Shown: positions 1 through 10,419 of the stretch, piece by piece
How positions within the stretch are numbered: position 1 is the stretch's first letter
Layout: every line of letters starts with the position of its first letter
NCBI GenBank assembly: GCA_031761405.1
Contig: JASEVX010000013.1
Coordinates: 56,424,456-56,488,455 of the forward strand
Reading direction: 5' to 3'
Length of the DNA: 64,000 nucleotides
DNA from: Serripes groenlandicus
Taxonomy: Eukaryota; Mollusca; Bivalvia; Cardiida; Cardiidae
The notes under the pieces: generated by a model
What the model was told of the DNA's origin: nothing
Databases searched by the model: none
What the model saw: only the letters and a program-made list of their open reading frames with translations
Translations under genes and position numbers: made by a program

Positions 1-456
1 CTGAGTTTAACTTCGCACCGGAACAGGCAGATCTGTGTATTTCATGACCAAAGTTATACTTATGTCTTAAAGCGAGGCTCTGTTTTATGTAATACACCCT
101 TAATGTCCTCGTAGATTTCCGTACGATATCGGTATTTATTGACAGTACACATGCATACCTCTACCAGGAGTAAATCGAGTTCGTCATAAGATATCCAACA
201 CCCTTGTAATCTCATCTTGTTATCTATCTGTTAAGGGTGACTTAAAACCTTCATATCGTATTAAGCCAGACTGTATATAAGGGTATATGCAAATTGAAAC
301 AACATTTGGAATTAAAGAAGATCGAGACAAGCATGCATATTCGTTCAATGTAAACTTTCTCTACATTGGCCGCTATTCATTAATTGAACTTGCCAAAAAA
401 ATGCTCTTTAAATGTGCAATATCTTGTTAAGTCAACAATGATGATATTAGACTTAA

Positions 457-636
457 CCTTTCCCACATGCAGACGAATTTTGCAACAAAAGGATAAATTT
501 CCCATATTGAGCTTTTCTCCATATTTCACTACGTGTATCTAGTATATTTAATAACTATACAGATTTATAAATATTGGCCATATTTAACGTTTTGCCAAGA
601 GTCGATTACTTCAGGTTTGTTGTATGTGGGAAAAGG
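457..636. mobile_element. Foldback MITE (TTAA/CCCTTT family), inside copy A
   Basis: TTAA at 453-456 is followed by CCTTTCCCACATGCAGACGA. The right end reads TTGTTGTATGTGGGAAAAGG, an imperfect inverted repeat of the left. The centre carries the family's AAAGGATAAATTTC...GAGC core in decayed form. A matching but more decayed copy sits at the same relative place in the duplicate block (39,346-39,515), so insertion preceded the duplication. Confidence 0.65.
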
Positions 637-769
637 TTTACATTAATAGACGCGACATACCGGGGAGTAACTTCCCCTTCACCAGGCAGAGGTCGTTGGA
701 ATTGTCTTGTAATGTGTATCATAATTGTATTACCTCACAAAATACACAGAGCTTAGGTCAAAATTGTGT

Positions 770-1500
770 TCCAGTCTAAAAAAAAACTTTCTTTGCTAAA
801 TGGGACTTACTCTAGACTAAAGTATGTGAACCTCACAATAATACAGATAATCTGATTCAGATCACATTGTCGAGTAATACGTTTCCCTTCTTTTCCAAAT
901 GAGTCGTGCTCCAGACTAAACTATGTGTACCTCACAATAATACAAATATGTCAGGGTCAGGTCAACAATGTTGAGTAATACGTTTCCCTTCTTTACGAAA
1001 TGAGCCATGCACATGACTAAAAACAACTTTATTTGCCAAATGAGTCGTACTCAAGATCAAGCTTCGTGTACCTCACACTTATACAGATAGGTCAGGTCAA
1101 CATTGCCGAGTAATACGTCGACCTTCTTTACCAAATGAGCCGTGTTCGGACCAAAGCAACTTTCCTAGCCAAATGAGTCGAACTGAAGACTAAGCTTCGT
1201 GTAAATCAAACAAATACACATAGGTCAGGTCAACATTGTCGAGTAATACGTCTCCCTTCTTTACCAAATGAGCCTTGCTCCAGACTACATTTCGTGTCTC
1301 TCGCTATAATACACATAGGGTAGGGCGAAGACAAAGTGGTCGTGTAATTCTTCACCAAATGAGCCCATGCTCCAGATTAAAAACAACTTTATTGTGTTTG
1401 TAAGAACTTGTCGAGTAATACGTCCCCCTTCTTTTCCAAATTAGTCTTGCTCCAAAAGAAAAACAACTTAGTTGCGTTTGTAAGAACTTCGTGTTGGTAC
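770..1500. repeat. Tandem array, ~100-bp monomer, copy A
   Basis: Repeated words are GAGTAATACGTTTCCCTTCT, ACCAAATGAGCC, CTCCAGACTAAA and CCTCACAATAATACA, recurring about every 100 bases with some half-unit insertions. The corresponding array in the duplicate block is longer (39,600-40,680). No coding sense is apparent. Confidence 0.75.
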
Positions 1501-1745
1501 ATGCCACCAAATGAACGTTTACTTTGTTTGTCAGAAGGTTCGTTGCAAAATTGGAAACGGTGCAAATTCGGATTAAACCACACAGAGTGCATGGTGATAT
1601 TGATTTACTATTGTCTAAATTACTTTAAAGTTGTGTTATATTATATCACCTGTGATGATAATATATAAATAACTACTGAACTGTAATAACTGAAATGTGT
1701 TTATTTAATGACAACTAAAACTAGACTTAGAATACAGTTATACAG

Positions 1746-2015
1746 GCCCGGCCGGGTAGGTCAATTGGTAGCGTATCTGACTCGTGATCTGGAGGTCACG
1801 GGTTCGATACCCGGTTGCGGCGACATTCTTTCGGGCGATTTTTCCATCGCCTCTCACCTCTGATCTATGTGAGAAAGTAGTCAGTGGCTTCGAAAGAATG
1901 TTGTGTAAGTACTGGTGTAGGAAAGCCAGGAAAATATGGGTAGGTGCACTGACCGCCGTGATATGACCAAAGCTGTTGAAAGCGGCGTTAAACTCCAAAC
2001 AAACAAACAAACAAA
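1746..2015 (+). mobile_element. tRNA-derived SINE with perfect target-site duplication
   Basis: The head (1,746-1,822) is tRNA-like, with a box A-like stretch (GGTAGGTCAATTGGTAGCG) and a near-canonical box B (GGGTTCGATACCC). A ~150-bp body follows, then a tail reading CCGTGATATGACC...CTGTTGAAAGCGGCGTTAAA and a terminal (AAAC)n run. It is flanked by the 11-bp direct repeat CAGTTATACAG at 1,735-1,745 and 2,016-2,026. The duplicate block has one copy of that 11-mer and no SINE (40,752-40,762). The tail resembles SINE 3' ends I recall as common in bivalves. It is probably of the tRNA-derived, LINE-mobilised type; the exact family name is not assigned. Confidence 0.9.
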
Positions 2016-2644
2016 CAGTTATACAGGAGACAATATATAAATAAAGGGAAAACATCAATATAGTACGTATTACACATAATCTTAAATAATGTAACTGGTT
2101 GGTTTCCATTCAATGTTCATTATGTATGTTTCTTTGCGTGTAAGGGTATATGAAAGCGGGGTCAGAGAGTTCACTATACTTTGTCGTAAAAGACGAAACT
2201 CACAGGAATTGTAAACAGTGATATCAAAAGGTTCACCGAAATCATGATAACACTTATGAATGTTTGAGACCTAAAACCGACCTACAGACAAAACTGAATT
2301 GAGATTGAGTGTCGGGGTAACATTAACCCTTTTCATTTCTCCTTTTGAAACAATATTTTGACAAAGTCGTCTGCCGCAAAGGCATCAGAAAGCGCCTGTA
2401 AAGTACAGATATGACTTTTTTCTGAACCCAAGTTTTCTAAGCCACTCCAAGAGATCTCCGTTGAAATGTGTTTACTTCCTATTAAACCGAATGTTTATTT
2501 AGGAAAAACCAGACACATGGTGAATTCGAGAGTGTCATTTTATACAACTCCATATTTACACTAAAATGCAGGTAGGTTTAAAGTAGTTAAATTTCAAGAC
2601 AAATTGTGTTAACCCTTCGACTTCTGAAACCGATTTTGTGAAAC

Positions 2645-2894
2645 CTGTGCCACCAGTATAGAGTCCCAGAGCCTTAAGCTTGGTGCCCTGAGCCTTAAGC
2701 TTGGTGCCCTGAGCCTCTTAATATTTTTCAAGGAGTTTCACTTTTTCTTTAAAAACATTATTCTTCAATGCACAACCAAGTTGAAGCTCTTCTACCTTCG
2801 CGATTCTTTGCAAGATATCGACATTACTACACTCAGACGCAAACATAATGCTTAAAAAGAACAAGCCACTTAGTCGATACGCTGCCATTTTCAT
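2645..2894 (-). pseudogene. C1q-type leader/coiled-coil first exon with in-frame stop
   Basis: Read on the minus strand from ATG at 2,894 (or 2,888), it encodes a hydrophobic leader (AAYRLSGLFFLSIMFAS), then DILQRIAKVEELQLGCALKN, matching the exon at 8,073-8,279 residue by residue. An in-frame TAA lies at 2,718-2,720. Beyond it the same frame stays open through a 21-bp tandem duplication (2,669-2,711) that would add a repeated heptad, AQGTKLK, and reaches a possible phase-1 donor (CACAG/GTTTCA) at 2,645/2,644. Phase 1 is the phase required by the C1q-core exons at 5,893 and 10,245. Its own C1q exon would lie left of the window. The stop argues for a pseudogene or an allele-level or assembly error. 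Confidence 0.55.
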
Positions 2895-2988
2895 TTTCTA
2901 TAAAAAAAAGATGGGATGACCTTTTAAGTTAGATGATCTTATAGCTGCATGATTATATTGATCCTTCGACTAAACTGAACTTAGTGAA

Positions 2989-3193
2989 CCCTTTACCATA
3001 TGCGGACTTGTTTTGACGAAACTGCTGCAGATTGATTTACAAAACCTTGCGACAAAAAAAGAACATTCTAAAAATTAGCAATTTATTCTTTCGTCACAAA
3101 CTTTCAACTCTTTTCAGTAACTGTACTTTCATTTATTTAGATGTTTCTGATTTATCATGGTTATATTTGTTCAATGTTAGGTGTGAGAATGGG
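2989..3193. mobile_element. Foldback MITE, decayed copy upstream of the C1q first exon
   Basis: The left end CCCTTTACCATATGCGGAC, inner ACTGCTGCAGATT and the symmetric core (AAAAATTAGCAATTTATTCTTT) match the family. The right end is degraded (GAGAATGGGTTTAG). A corresponding copy lies at 8,375-8,580, upstream of the other first exon, so it was carried along in the gene duplication. Confidence 0.6.
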
Positions 3194-3254
3194 TTTAGAA
3201 AAAGGAATAATAATTTAAAAACTGCTCTTAATAATAATCTGGTTCACAACTCCT

Positions 3255-3300
3255 GATTGACAGCTCGCGTCATTACGACTGAGCTACCGAGGCTCGGAGA
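3255..3300 (-). mobile_element. Possible tRNA-like SINE head (minus)
   Basis: The reverse complement reads CCTCGGTAGCTCAGTCGTAA, a good box A. The expected box B about 35 bases further on is poor (GGAGTTGTGAACC). It may be a fragment of a SINE. Confidence 0.3.
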
Positions 3301-3311
3301 ATGGATGGTAA

Positions 3312-3600
3312 TGTTTCATGGCCATGGTAAAAGGGTACCCGTTGACTTTTGTGAACAACGTGCACCTGCAAAGTCTGGTCAAGATCTCCACGGTGCACGT
3401 ATCACTTGCACAAGCGTATCAGAAACTTGTCAACTTGTGTAGACGTAGCACATAATTCATACATGTCCATGGAAAAAAGGTACAAGTTGACGTTTGTGAA
3501 CAGTGTATCTGCAAGGTCTAATCAAGATCTCCTCGTTTCACGTGTAACTTACATAAGCTTGTTTGAAGAGCATGTCAACTTGTGTATATTCTAATAAGAC
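3312..3600. repeat. Duplicated ~145-bp module upstream of the C1q first exon
   Basis: 3,312-3,441 and 3,458-3,600 are diverged direct repeats, each running from CCATGG...AAAAGG through CAAGATCTCC and CACGT to GTCAACTTGTGTA. A single related copy lies at 8,692-8,835, upstream of the other first exon, ending in the shared TCTAATAAGACGGA. It lies 5' of the C1q-like exons on the minus strand, so it is ancestral promoter/flank of the duplicated gene. No TATA box is obvious. Confidence 0.6.
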
Positions 3601-3639
3601 GGATTATATATTAAGGTTGAGCTGAACCACAATACGACA

Positions 3640-5890
3640 GTTCAATTTTCGAGGACTTTAGTTTACTAGTATTGTATTGACCCATCTTGCACAGTTCCCA
3701 GTAAACAAGATTTAACCAGTGAATCATGACCTGGCAATCATAAATCCAATTATAAAACGTAAATTATCAAAAGTCAATAATATTGAGATAGCATTATGTC
3801 ATGAATATCTTTGACCGTTATCATTAATGCAGTTTATGTGAACAGACTGACAAGTCAATTTCCATTAATACGTCATTGTTCAATGACATAAACTTCGCAA
3901 TCACTGTACAAGAGAAATCGAGACATTGCTAATAATCTAATATCTGAGTAACCGAGGATTTGTGAACATTGTTCGATCATCACAGCACCCCACTTCAATT
4001 TATGAGGCATGCGCTCTTAGTACATTAGTAGTTGGGCTGTTTGGTACTGGGTCGAGCTGCGGAATTTTAGTCAGCAAAGATGAGGGCTGTCAAGTAAGGG
4101 GATGTGAATCCCGACCCAGCCATTCATTCTTTTCAAGTATTGGCAAAATGCAGTGTGTCTAGTATCATGCGTTATCCACCAACATTGGTCATAAATGTCG
4201 AAATGCTGCTGTGACAAATATTGTAAATGTATGGAAATATCAATAACTCAATTTTGACAAGTTCGGAATGTCCTAATTCTGAATAACATTGGAGTGTTGT
4301 ATTTACAGAATCGGTCTATTGCAATTTCTTTTTTAACAAAAGGTCGTGGAATAGTCAACATAATCCTCGATGTATGTAATATAAATATCAAAATAATGCC
4401 ACTGTATACCATGAAGTCTAACTATATTGAGAGCCCAATTAGCACAACAAAATAAAACACCTTTTCTTCAATTCCTTGTTATTTGAATTATAATAAAACA
4501 AACGGTAGCATCATTGTCTTGCCTTGTTAGAAATTGTATCATACCTTGGTTTTAAATAACATATTCATTTTATTAATAAAGGAATAATAGCATTGTGATG
4601 TTGTGTCTAACTGATACTATAATAACAATAGAAAAAGACAGTGCCTAGATGATGTAACAGTAAACTACTTCAACTCATAGGAAACGCTTATGTTAGGTGT
4701 CCGTCTAACATGACTTTATATGCTCACAGCTGTCGAAATATAACAAAAAGAAAAAAAATCCAAGGGATCTTCACAAAAATATAGTGAAAATTATGCCGTG
4801 CTTTTAATTTTTGTGAATTCTCAATATATATTTGAAGGAGTAATTTACAATAATTTCGCCTGGATTTATACCCAGGTCTACCGCATGACAGATAAACGTC
4901 GATGCCACTAACCCACACCAACGTTCTTATCACGTGCAGTTTAAAGATATATTTATACATCTCATGCAATTCGGTACCGCTGGAAGCGTCATGTAGATAT
5001 AGCCTATTCGAAAGGATGTTTGAAATTCTGACACTTTGCAGGGGTTTCGTTAGGTGAGGAGGCTAAATTGACTACCTCACACAAACATTTGTTTGGCTCA
5101 AATCTGTCTAGATTAGAGGATTTGTTTTGAGAAAAAGAGAGTTGAAACTGTGACGATTATGTGTTAATCACTTTGTATAAACAATTTGCCTCTTTCACAA
5201 TTTAGCCTTCTACTCACTTTCTTAATGAAATATCAACTATTATTTTAATAATTTGAGTTTGTGTTAGTTTATATTTTTCACTGCGACTTGACTGAGATGT
5301 AATCGAAACGCTGCTTCGACCCGACTCACAGACATGTTGATATACTTCCATGAATTCGTCTGTTGGCAGCATATAAATAATTTCAATTATGTAAGTCCTA
5401 TATTTCAACAGGATTTTTCTTTGGAATTCTTTCTAAAGTGATGTCATTTTTCCTGCTGATATCCCAACAGGCTACCGCATTTTGTTATTAAGACAAGGAC
5501 TTGTTCGCAGTTTGATATATAAGGGTTATGCAGTAGAAAACAGCAATATCAATGATTGTTAATATCACACAGATACCTGTACATTCATTGACATCGACAT
5601 CACAAACAAGTTACAACAATCTAGACACCTCTCTTAAACCGAAATGGTGTTCAGTAATGAAAAGACCACCGTAGAAAAATATATTTGAAGTAATTGATTG
5701 ACCTTTACAATTGGGACATATTCCAGGCTTGATTTCGAGGTGTGTTTTGAGAATTCGCCAACTTTAGCGTTTGGCTCTGAGGTCCTTGCTAACTCATTGT
5801 ACCTTTTGGTTACGAGGCCGTTGCTATTTGAATCGATCTTAAAAGAGACATTATATGGGCTTGAAGCAGTGATATATCGGAAACACGCTT
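3640..5890. other. Unassigned region
   Basis: Apart from the minus-strand tRNA-like piece at 4,860-4,925, I see no repeat or convincing coding exon. The closing half of a C1q domain, expected on the minus strand below 5,893 if that gene were complete, was not found. Confidence 0.5.
4860..4925 (-). mobile_element. tRNA-like SINE head (minus)
   Basis: The reverse complement reads GTGGGTTAGTGGCATCG (box A-like) followed about 30 bases later by GACCTGGGTATAAATCCAGG (box B-like, closing a stem). No clear tail was followed. Confidence 0.45.
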
Positions 5891-5892
5891 AC

Positions 5893-6056
5893 CAATGAAG
5901 AAAGTGAAGACGTAAACCCCACAGATTGGTACTGTGAAAACCCCCGTGTATTGGCTGTATTCGTTCAATTGTACTTGGTTGAACAAATAACTTTGTCTGG
6001 TCCAAGTTGATCCACATCGTGGTTCAGAAAGGTTGAGAATGCTACCCCACCAGCTG
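5893..6056 (-). pseudogene. C1q-domain core exon, frameshifted
   Basis: Read on the minus strand, an AG acceptor (6,058-6,057) and a GTAAGC donor (5,892) bracket 164 bp. The first part encodes VAFSTFLNHDVDQLGPDKVI (first half of a C1q domain, with the VAFS-type opening). The rest encodes FNQVQLNEYSQYTGVFTVP then CGVYVFTFFIG, the hallmark TG-x-FT-x-P-x-x-G-x-Y-x-F signature. The two parts are in different frames. The intact sister exon at 10,245-10,415 is 171 bp with the same entry and exit phases. Here the length is not a multiple of three from that, because one codon between I and F has two bases instead of three. C1q-domain proteins are secreted recognition proteins, greatly expanded in bivalves. 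Either a pseudogene or a sequencing error. Confidence 0.8.
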
Positions 6057-6745
6057 CTATTCGAAATAAAGACAATACCATAAAACTTAATATGCAACTT
6101 AGATTCAAGTCTTTTTTTCATCCAAGTTAACACTACTCGACGTGCAGACACGTTTGATGTATGTTTGCAAACATTTCAGCAAATAAAGGAATTGTTTATA
6201 ATGAGAAAATTCACCTTTTGATACAATGTTTTCTAATCTTATCGATAATGTTTTTTTGTCTTATATAGGGCATACATGTTTGACTTCAAATATATATAAA
6301 GTTGTCTGCTCGAGAAATGCTGTGTGTGAGAAAGTGTTACGAGTAACCCTGTCTTTGTTAAAGGCTTTTAAATATATAAATTGAATATGAGGTTAAGGCT
6401 CTCAGTAATTACTTTGTATACAAAAGCATATGCGTTAACGTCTTGGAGCTTGATTTCTGGTTCTGTCAGATGTCACATCATCGGGATTAAAATAAAAAAA
6501 GTAGTCACTATTGACTTCTACCAGAAGACTCCTTTTCGACGAATGCGTCTTACTTATTGATAATGCATTTCTCATCTATTATCATGCTACTTCAACAAAA
6601 CGTCTACGTCAGGATTTCGTTGTTTTTTCATTATTATATTTACCTGTTTGGCGGCGATGTATGGATGGAAGAGCGGCTTGGTTTGATGTCAGGTCCGTGA
6701 TGACACGAGTGAGTGATTCGTCCTTCTCTTAACACTTTGAAATCG
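6057..6745. other. Intron-like sequence, nothing recognised
   Basis: Unique-looking AT-rich DNA between the C1q core exon and the 64-bp array. Presumed intron of the minus-strand C1q gene copy (8,073-8,279 to 5,893-6,056). Confidence 0.4.
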
Positions 6746-7810
6746 TCACTTAGAGAACGGCATTAAAAGTACGTTGGAGACAGAATCAGGTACCTTGTTT
6801 AATAAATCGTCACCCAGATAACGGCATTTAAATGACGTTGAAGACAGAATCGGGTGCCTTGTTAAACAAATTTGACACTTAGATAACGGCATTTTAATGA
6901 CGTTGAAGACAGAATCAGGTACCTTGTTAAACAAGTCCTCACTTAGATAACGGCATTTAAATGATGTTGAAGACAGAATAAGGTACCTCATTAAGCCAAT
7001 CGTCACTTAGATAACGGCATTTAAATAAAGTTGAAGACGGAATCAGGGCCTTGTTAAACAAACCGTCACTTAGAGAACGGCATTAAAAGTACGTTGGAGA
7101 CAGAATCAGGTACCTTGTTTAATAAATCGTCACCCAGATAACGGCATTTAAATGACGTTGAAGACAGAATCAGGTGCCTTGTTAAACAAATTTGACACTT
7201 AGATAACGGCATTTAAATGACGTTGAAGACAGAATCAGGTACCTTGTTAAACAAATCCTCACTTAGATAACGGCATTTAAATGATGTTGAAGACAGAATC
7301 AGGTACCTCATTAAGCCAATCGTCACTTAGATAACGGCATTTAAATAAAGTTGAAGACGGAATCAGGGCCTTGTTAAACAAACCGTCACTTAGATAACGG
7401 CATTTAAATGACGTTGCAGATAGAATCAGGTACCTTGTTAAACAAATCGTCACTTAGAGAACGGCTTTAAACGACATTGATGACAGAATCAGGTACCTTG
7501 TTAAAACAATCGTCACTTAGATAACGGTATTTAAATGACGTTGAAGACAGAATCAGGTACCTTGTTAAACAAATTGTCTGACGTTGGAAACAGAATCAGG
7601 TATCTTGTTAAACAAATCGTCACTTAGATAACGGCATTTAAATGACGTTGGAGACAGATTCAGGTAACTTATTAAACAAAACATCACTTAGAGAACGGTT
7701 TTTAACGACGTTGAAGACAGAATCAGGTACCTTGTTAAACCAATTGTCACTTAGATAACGGCATTTAAATGACGTTGAAGACAGAATCAGGTACCTTATT
7801 AAACAAATTG
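6746..7810. repeat. 64-bp tandem array with a 320-bp higher-order unit
   Basis: The monomer contains GTCACTTAGATAACGGCATT, AAATGACGTTGAAGACAGAA and TCAGGTACCTTGTTAAACAA. The block beginning TAGAGAACGGCATTAAAAGT at 6,751 recurs almost unchanged at 7,071, exactly 320 bases (five monomers) later. The array lies in the presumed intron of the C1q gene copy. Small open frames in it are by-products of the repeat. Confidence 0.9.
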
Positions 7811-8072
7811 TGTTTCTTTCTTGGTTACAACATATTTACGTCAAATTGTTTCCCTAACGATATCATTATTTATTCTGTCAGTGTATTTATTAGATATATT
7901 TTCCTAATCTTTACATTAAAATTGCAGACATACGTTAAAGGGGTTGTCTCATAGTTCTTGGGGAAAACATTTCTTATGCTGAATAGTTGTAAACAATATT
8001 AAATAATAATGTGCAGATCATGCTATTTCAACAAACTTTACACCCGAGCAAACTTTTAAATCAATTAGTTAC

Positions 8073-8279
8073 CTTGATTGTAGTTCCTATATGCTCATCT
8101 TTAAGGTCGTTCTTTTCTTCGAGGATTTTGACTTTTTCTTCAAGAGCATTATTCTTCAGTGAACAACCAAGTTGAAGCTCTTCTAACTTTGAGATTCTTT
8201 GCAAGATGTCGGCATTAGTACTTTCAGCCGGAAACAAAATACAAGATAACAACAAGCAAACTAGTTGATACGAGGCCAT
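8073..8279 (-). CDS. C1q-type first exon: signal peptide plus coiled coil
   Basis: On the minus strand, ATG at 8,279 opens 69 codons ending at a strong donor (ATCAAG/GTAACT, donor at 8,072). Residues 1-21 form a secretion leader (MASYQLVCLLLSCILFPAES). Residues 24-60 are charged and heptad-like (DILQRISKLEELQLG, ALEEKVKILEEKNDLKDE), a short coiled coil. This leader plus coil layout is typical of the N-terminus of secreted bivalve C1q-domain proteins, where the coil drives oligomerisation. The donor is phase 0 whereas the C1q-core exon downstream (5,893-6,056) enters in phase 1, so an unseen small exon must lie between, or the two no longer form a gene. That core exon is frameshifted, so this copy may be dead. 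Family assignment rests on the leader/coil plus neighbouring C1q exons. Confidence 0.65.
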
Positions 8280-8374
8280 TGTCCTTCTTGCTTAAACAGA
8301 TGTTGACTTTGTTATCTTAGTTTGTGTGAATTCCCTTATCTTGCGACACATTTAATCAAGTTAATTTTGTGGAT

Positions 8375-8580
8375 CCTTTTCAACATGCAGACGCATTTTG
8401 AAGAATCTGCTGCAGAATATTTTTCAAAACTTTGTGACAAAAGGAGAATATTTCAAAAAAATGAGCAATTGCTTCTTTTGACTTAATGTTTCAACTATAT
8501 TCAATCAGTGTACTTTTACATGTACATGTGTTTGATTTATCATGTGCATAGTATGTTTATGTTTACTGAGGGAATGGGGT
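8375..8580. mobile_element. Foldback MITE, upstream of the second C1q first exon
   Basis: It holds CCTTTTCAACATGCAGACGC, GTGACAAAAGGAGAA and a symmetric AATGAGCAATTGCTTC core. Its right end is decayed (GAGGGAATGGGGTTAG). It corresponds to 2,989-3,193. Confidence 0.6.
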
Positions 8581-8691
8581 TAGAGAAAAAGATAAGAATT
8601 TATAAATATGCTCTAAAACCAATCCATTTATGGTCCGTTTAGATTTAGCTGTCTCAGTCACATAACTTAAAGGTCAGTAACAAATATAAAT

Positions 8692-8835
8692 GGCCATGGA
8701 CAAAAGGTAGAAGTTGACTTAAGTGAACAGTGATCAGCCTAGTGCAGAGTATTTGCAAGATATCTACGGTTCACGTACTTCTAACACAAGCTTGTTAGAA
8801 GCTTCTGTCAAAGTGTGTATTTTCTAATAAGACGG
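8692..8835. repeat. Single copy of the C1q-upstream module
   Basis: It shares GGCCATGGACAAAAGGT, AAGTTGACTT, CAAGATATCTACGGTTCACG and TTTTCTAATAAGACGGA with the two units at 3,312-3,600. Confidence 0.6.
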
Positions 8836-8954
8836 AGCATATATACAGGCGGATCTGAACATAATCTATTCACAAATGCAGTGTTGTACATTTTTGCATA
8901 GACATGCTCATATTCCTATGTAAATTTACTTTGCTAAACATCTTGCACTGTTCT

Positions 8955-10085
8955 CACTAAGCTGTTCTAATTAAAGGCATTCTAAAATGAACCTGCGCTG
9001 TTCCATGAACATTATTCTTAACAAAGCTATTCTAAAAAGAACCTGCGCTGTTCAATATAGGTCATACTTTACGAAGCTATTCTAAAGAGAACCTACGCTG
9101 TTCCATGCGGGTCTTGCTTTACTAAGTCATTGTGAAAAGAAACTGTTGTTCCATGCGGGTACTTTTGAACGAAGCCATTCTAAAGGGAAGCTGCTCTCTT
9201 CCATGCGGGTCATTATTTACGAAGCCATTCTTAAAATAATATGCGTTGTTCCATGGGAGTCATTCTTAACGAAGCCATTATAAAAGGAACCTGCACTTTT
9301 CCATTCGATTCATTTTTAACAAAGCCATTCTAAAAAGAACCAGCGGTGTTCCATGCGGGTAATTTTTCAGGAAGCTATTCTAAAGAAAACCTGCGAACTT
9401 TTGCTGTTCAAGGCGAGTCATGCTTTATGAAGCCATTCTATAAAGAACCTGCGCTATTCCAGGCGTGTCATGCTTTAAGAAGTAACTCTAAAGAGAACCT
9501 GCGCTATTCCAGGCGTGTCATGCTTTAAGAAGTAACTCTAAAGAGAACCTGCGCTATTCCAGGCGTGTCATACTTTAAGAAGTAACTCTAAAGAGAACCT
9601 GCGCTGTTCCATGCGAGTCATTTTCACGAAGCCATAACAATAACCTGCGCTGTTCAATGCGTGTCATGCTTTACGAAGCCATTTTAAAAAGATCATGCAC
9701 TGTTCCATGCAGGTCATTTTAAACGAAGCCATTCTAAAAAGAACCTGCGCTGTTCTATGTAGGTCAAGCTCTACGAAGCCATTCTAAAAGGCAGCTCCGC
9801 TGTTCCATGCGAGTCAATTATGGAAGCCAATTTAAAAGGAATATTCTGAAAAGAACCTGCGCTTCTCAATGCGGGTCATGCTCTACGACGACATTCTATA
9901 GAGAACTTGCGCTGTTCCATTGGGGTCATTTTTTAACGAAGCCATTGTTAAAAGAACCTGCGTTGTTCCGTGTAGGTCATGCTTTACGAAGACATTATAA
10001 AAGGAACCTGTGATGTTCCAGGCGAGTCATTTTTATCGAAGCCAATCTGAAAGGAACCTTCGCTGTTCCATGTAGGTCAAAAAGA
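8955..10085. repeat. 50-bp tandem array
   Basis: The monomer words are GAAGCCATTCTAAAAAGAAC, CTGCGCTGTTCCATGCGGGT and CATGCTTTAC. About 22 units are present. The three units around 9,430-9,600 are almost identical (variant AGAAGTAACTCTAAAGAGAA), showing recent local amplification. The array sits between the C1q-core exon at 10,245 and the first exon at 8,279, where a closing C1q exon would be expected. Confidence 0.9.
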
Positions 10086-10244
10086 GCACTATCTGATAAT
10101 GAGCACAGTCCATGTTGAGTAAATACCGAAAAATTATGGAGGATTGCGATCAAGTGTTAGCGATAAATGCCGAACATTCAATACATATTGATCCGTACCT
10201 AGATCCGAGCTAACGTGTCAAATAATCAAGAAAATATACCATAC

Positions 10245-10415
10245 CGATGAAGAAAGTAAAGAAGTAGACACCGCTGGTTGATGGTGTAAAGACGCCAATC
10301 CTCGTGTCGAGACAGTTCCCTTCGTTAGTGAGAACATGGTTAAATCGTAAAACCTGATATTGTCCGAGGTTCTGATCACGATCTAGTTTGGCCGAAAATG
10401 CAATGCTGGTATCCG
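10245..10415 (-). CDS. C1q-domain core exon, open
   Basis: On the minus strand, an AAACAG acceptor (AG at 10,417-10,416) and a GTATGG donor (10,244) bracket 171 bp, entering in phase 1 and leaving in phase 1. It encodes TSIAFSAKLDRDQNLGQYQV, then LRFNHVLTNEGN, then TRIGVFTPSTSGVYFFTFFIG. This is the first half of a C1q domain: the AFSA opening, the N in the FNHV strand and the G-x-FTP-x-x-SG-x-YFFTFF signature. The family is a trimeric jelly-roll recognition domain on secreted proteins. The 3' half (ending typically in a G-x-LL motif) was not seen in 8.3-10.2 kb, which is filled by a 50-bp array. The likeliest 5' partner is 13,241-13,351 or an unseen exon. A live gene with a distant last exon cannot be excluded. 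Confidence 0.85.
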
Positions 10416-10419
10416 CTGT

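Larger units (their letters stand above)
1..2650. repeat. Long duplicated block, copy A
   Basis: This stretch aligns by eye, base order preserved, with 38,890-41,545. Anchors include CGGAACAGGCAGATCTGTGT (18-37 and 38,908-38,927), TTTCCGTACGATATCGGTAT, the internal ~100-bp array and the AAGTACAGATATGACTT segment near 2,400 / 41,288. The two copies differ by many substitutions and small indels, so the duplication is not recent. Copy A carries a SINE that copy B lacks. The left end runs off the window. The right end falls just inside the C1q-like exon at 2,645-2,894, so this block is probably intron or flank of that gene copy. Confidence 0.85.

Noticed and set aside
1746..1822. Genuine tRNA gene
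   Set aside because: A and B boxes are good, but the acceptor stem does not pair and the sequence continues into a SINE body with tail and target duplication.
1738..2109. 123-codon minus-strand open frame
   Set aside because: It lies across the SINE and its flanks; the translation shows no family features.
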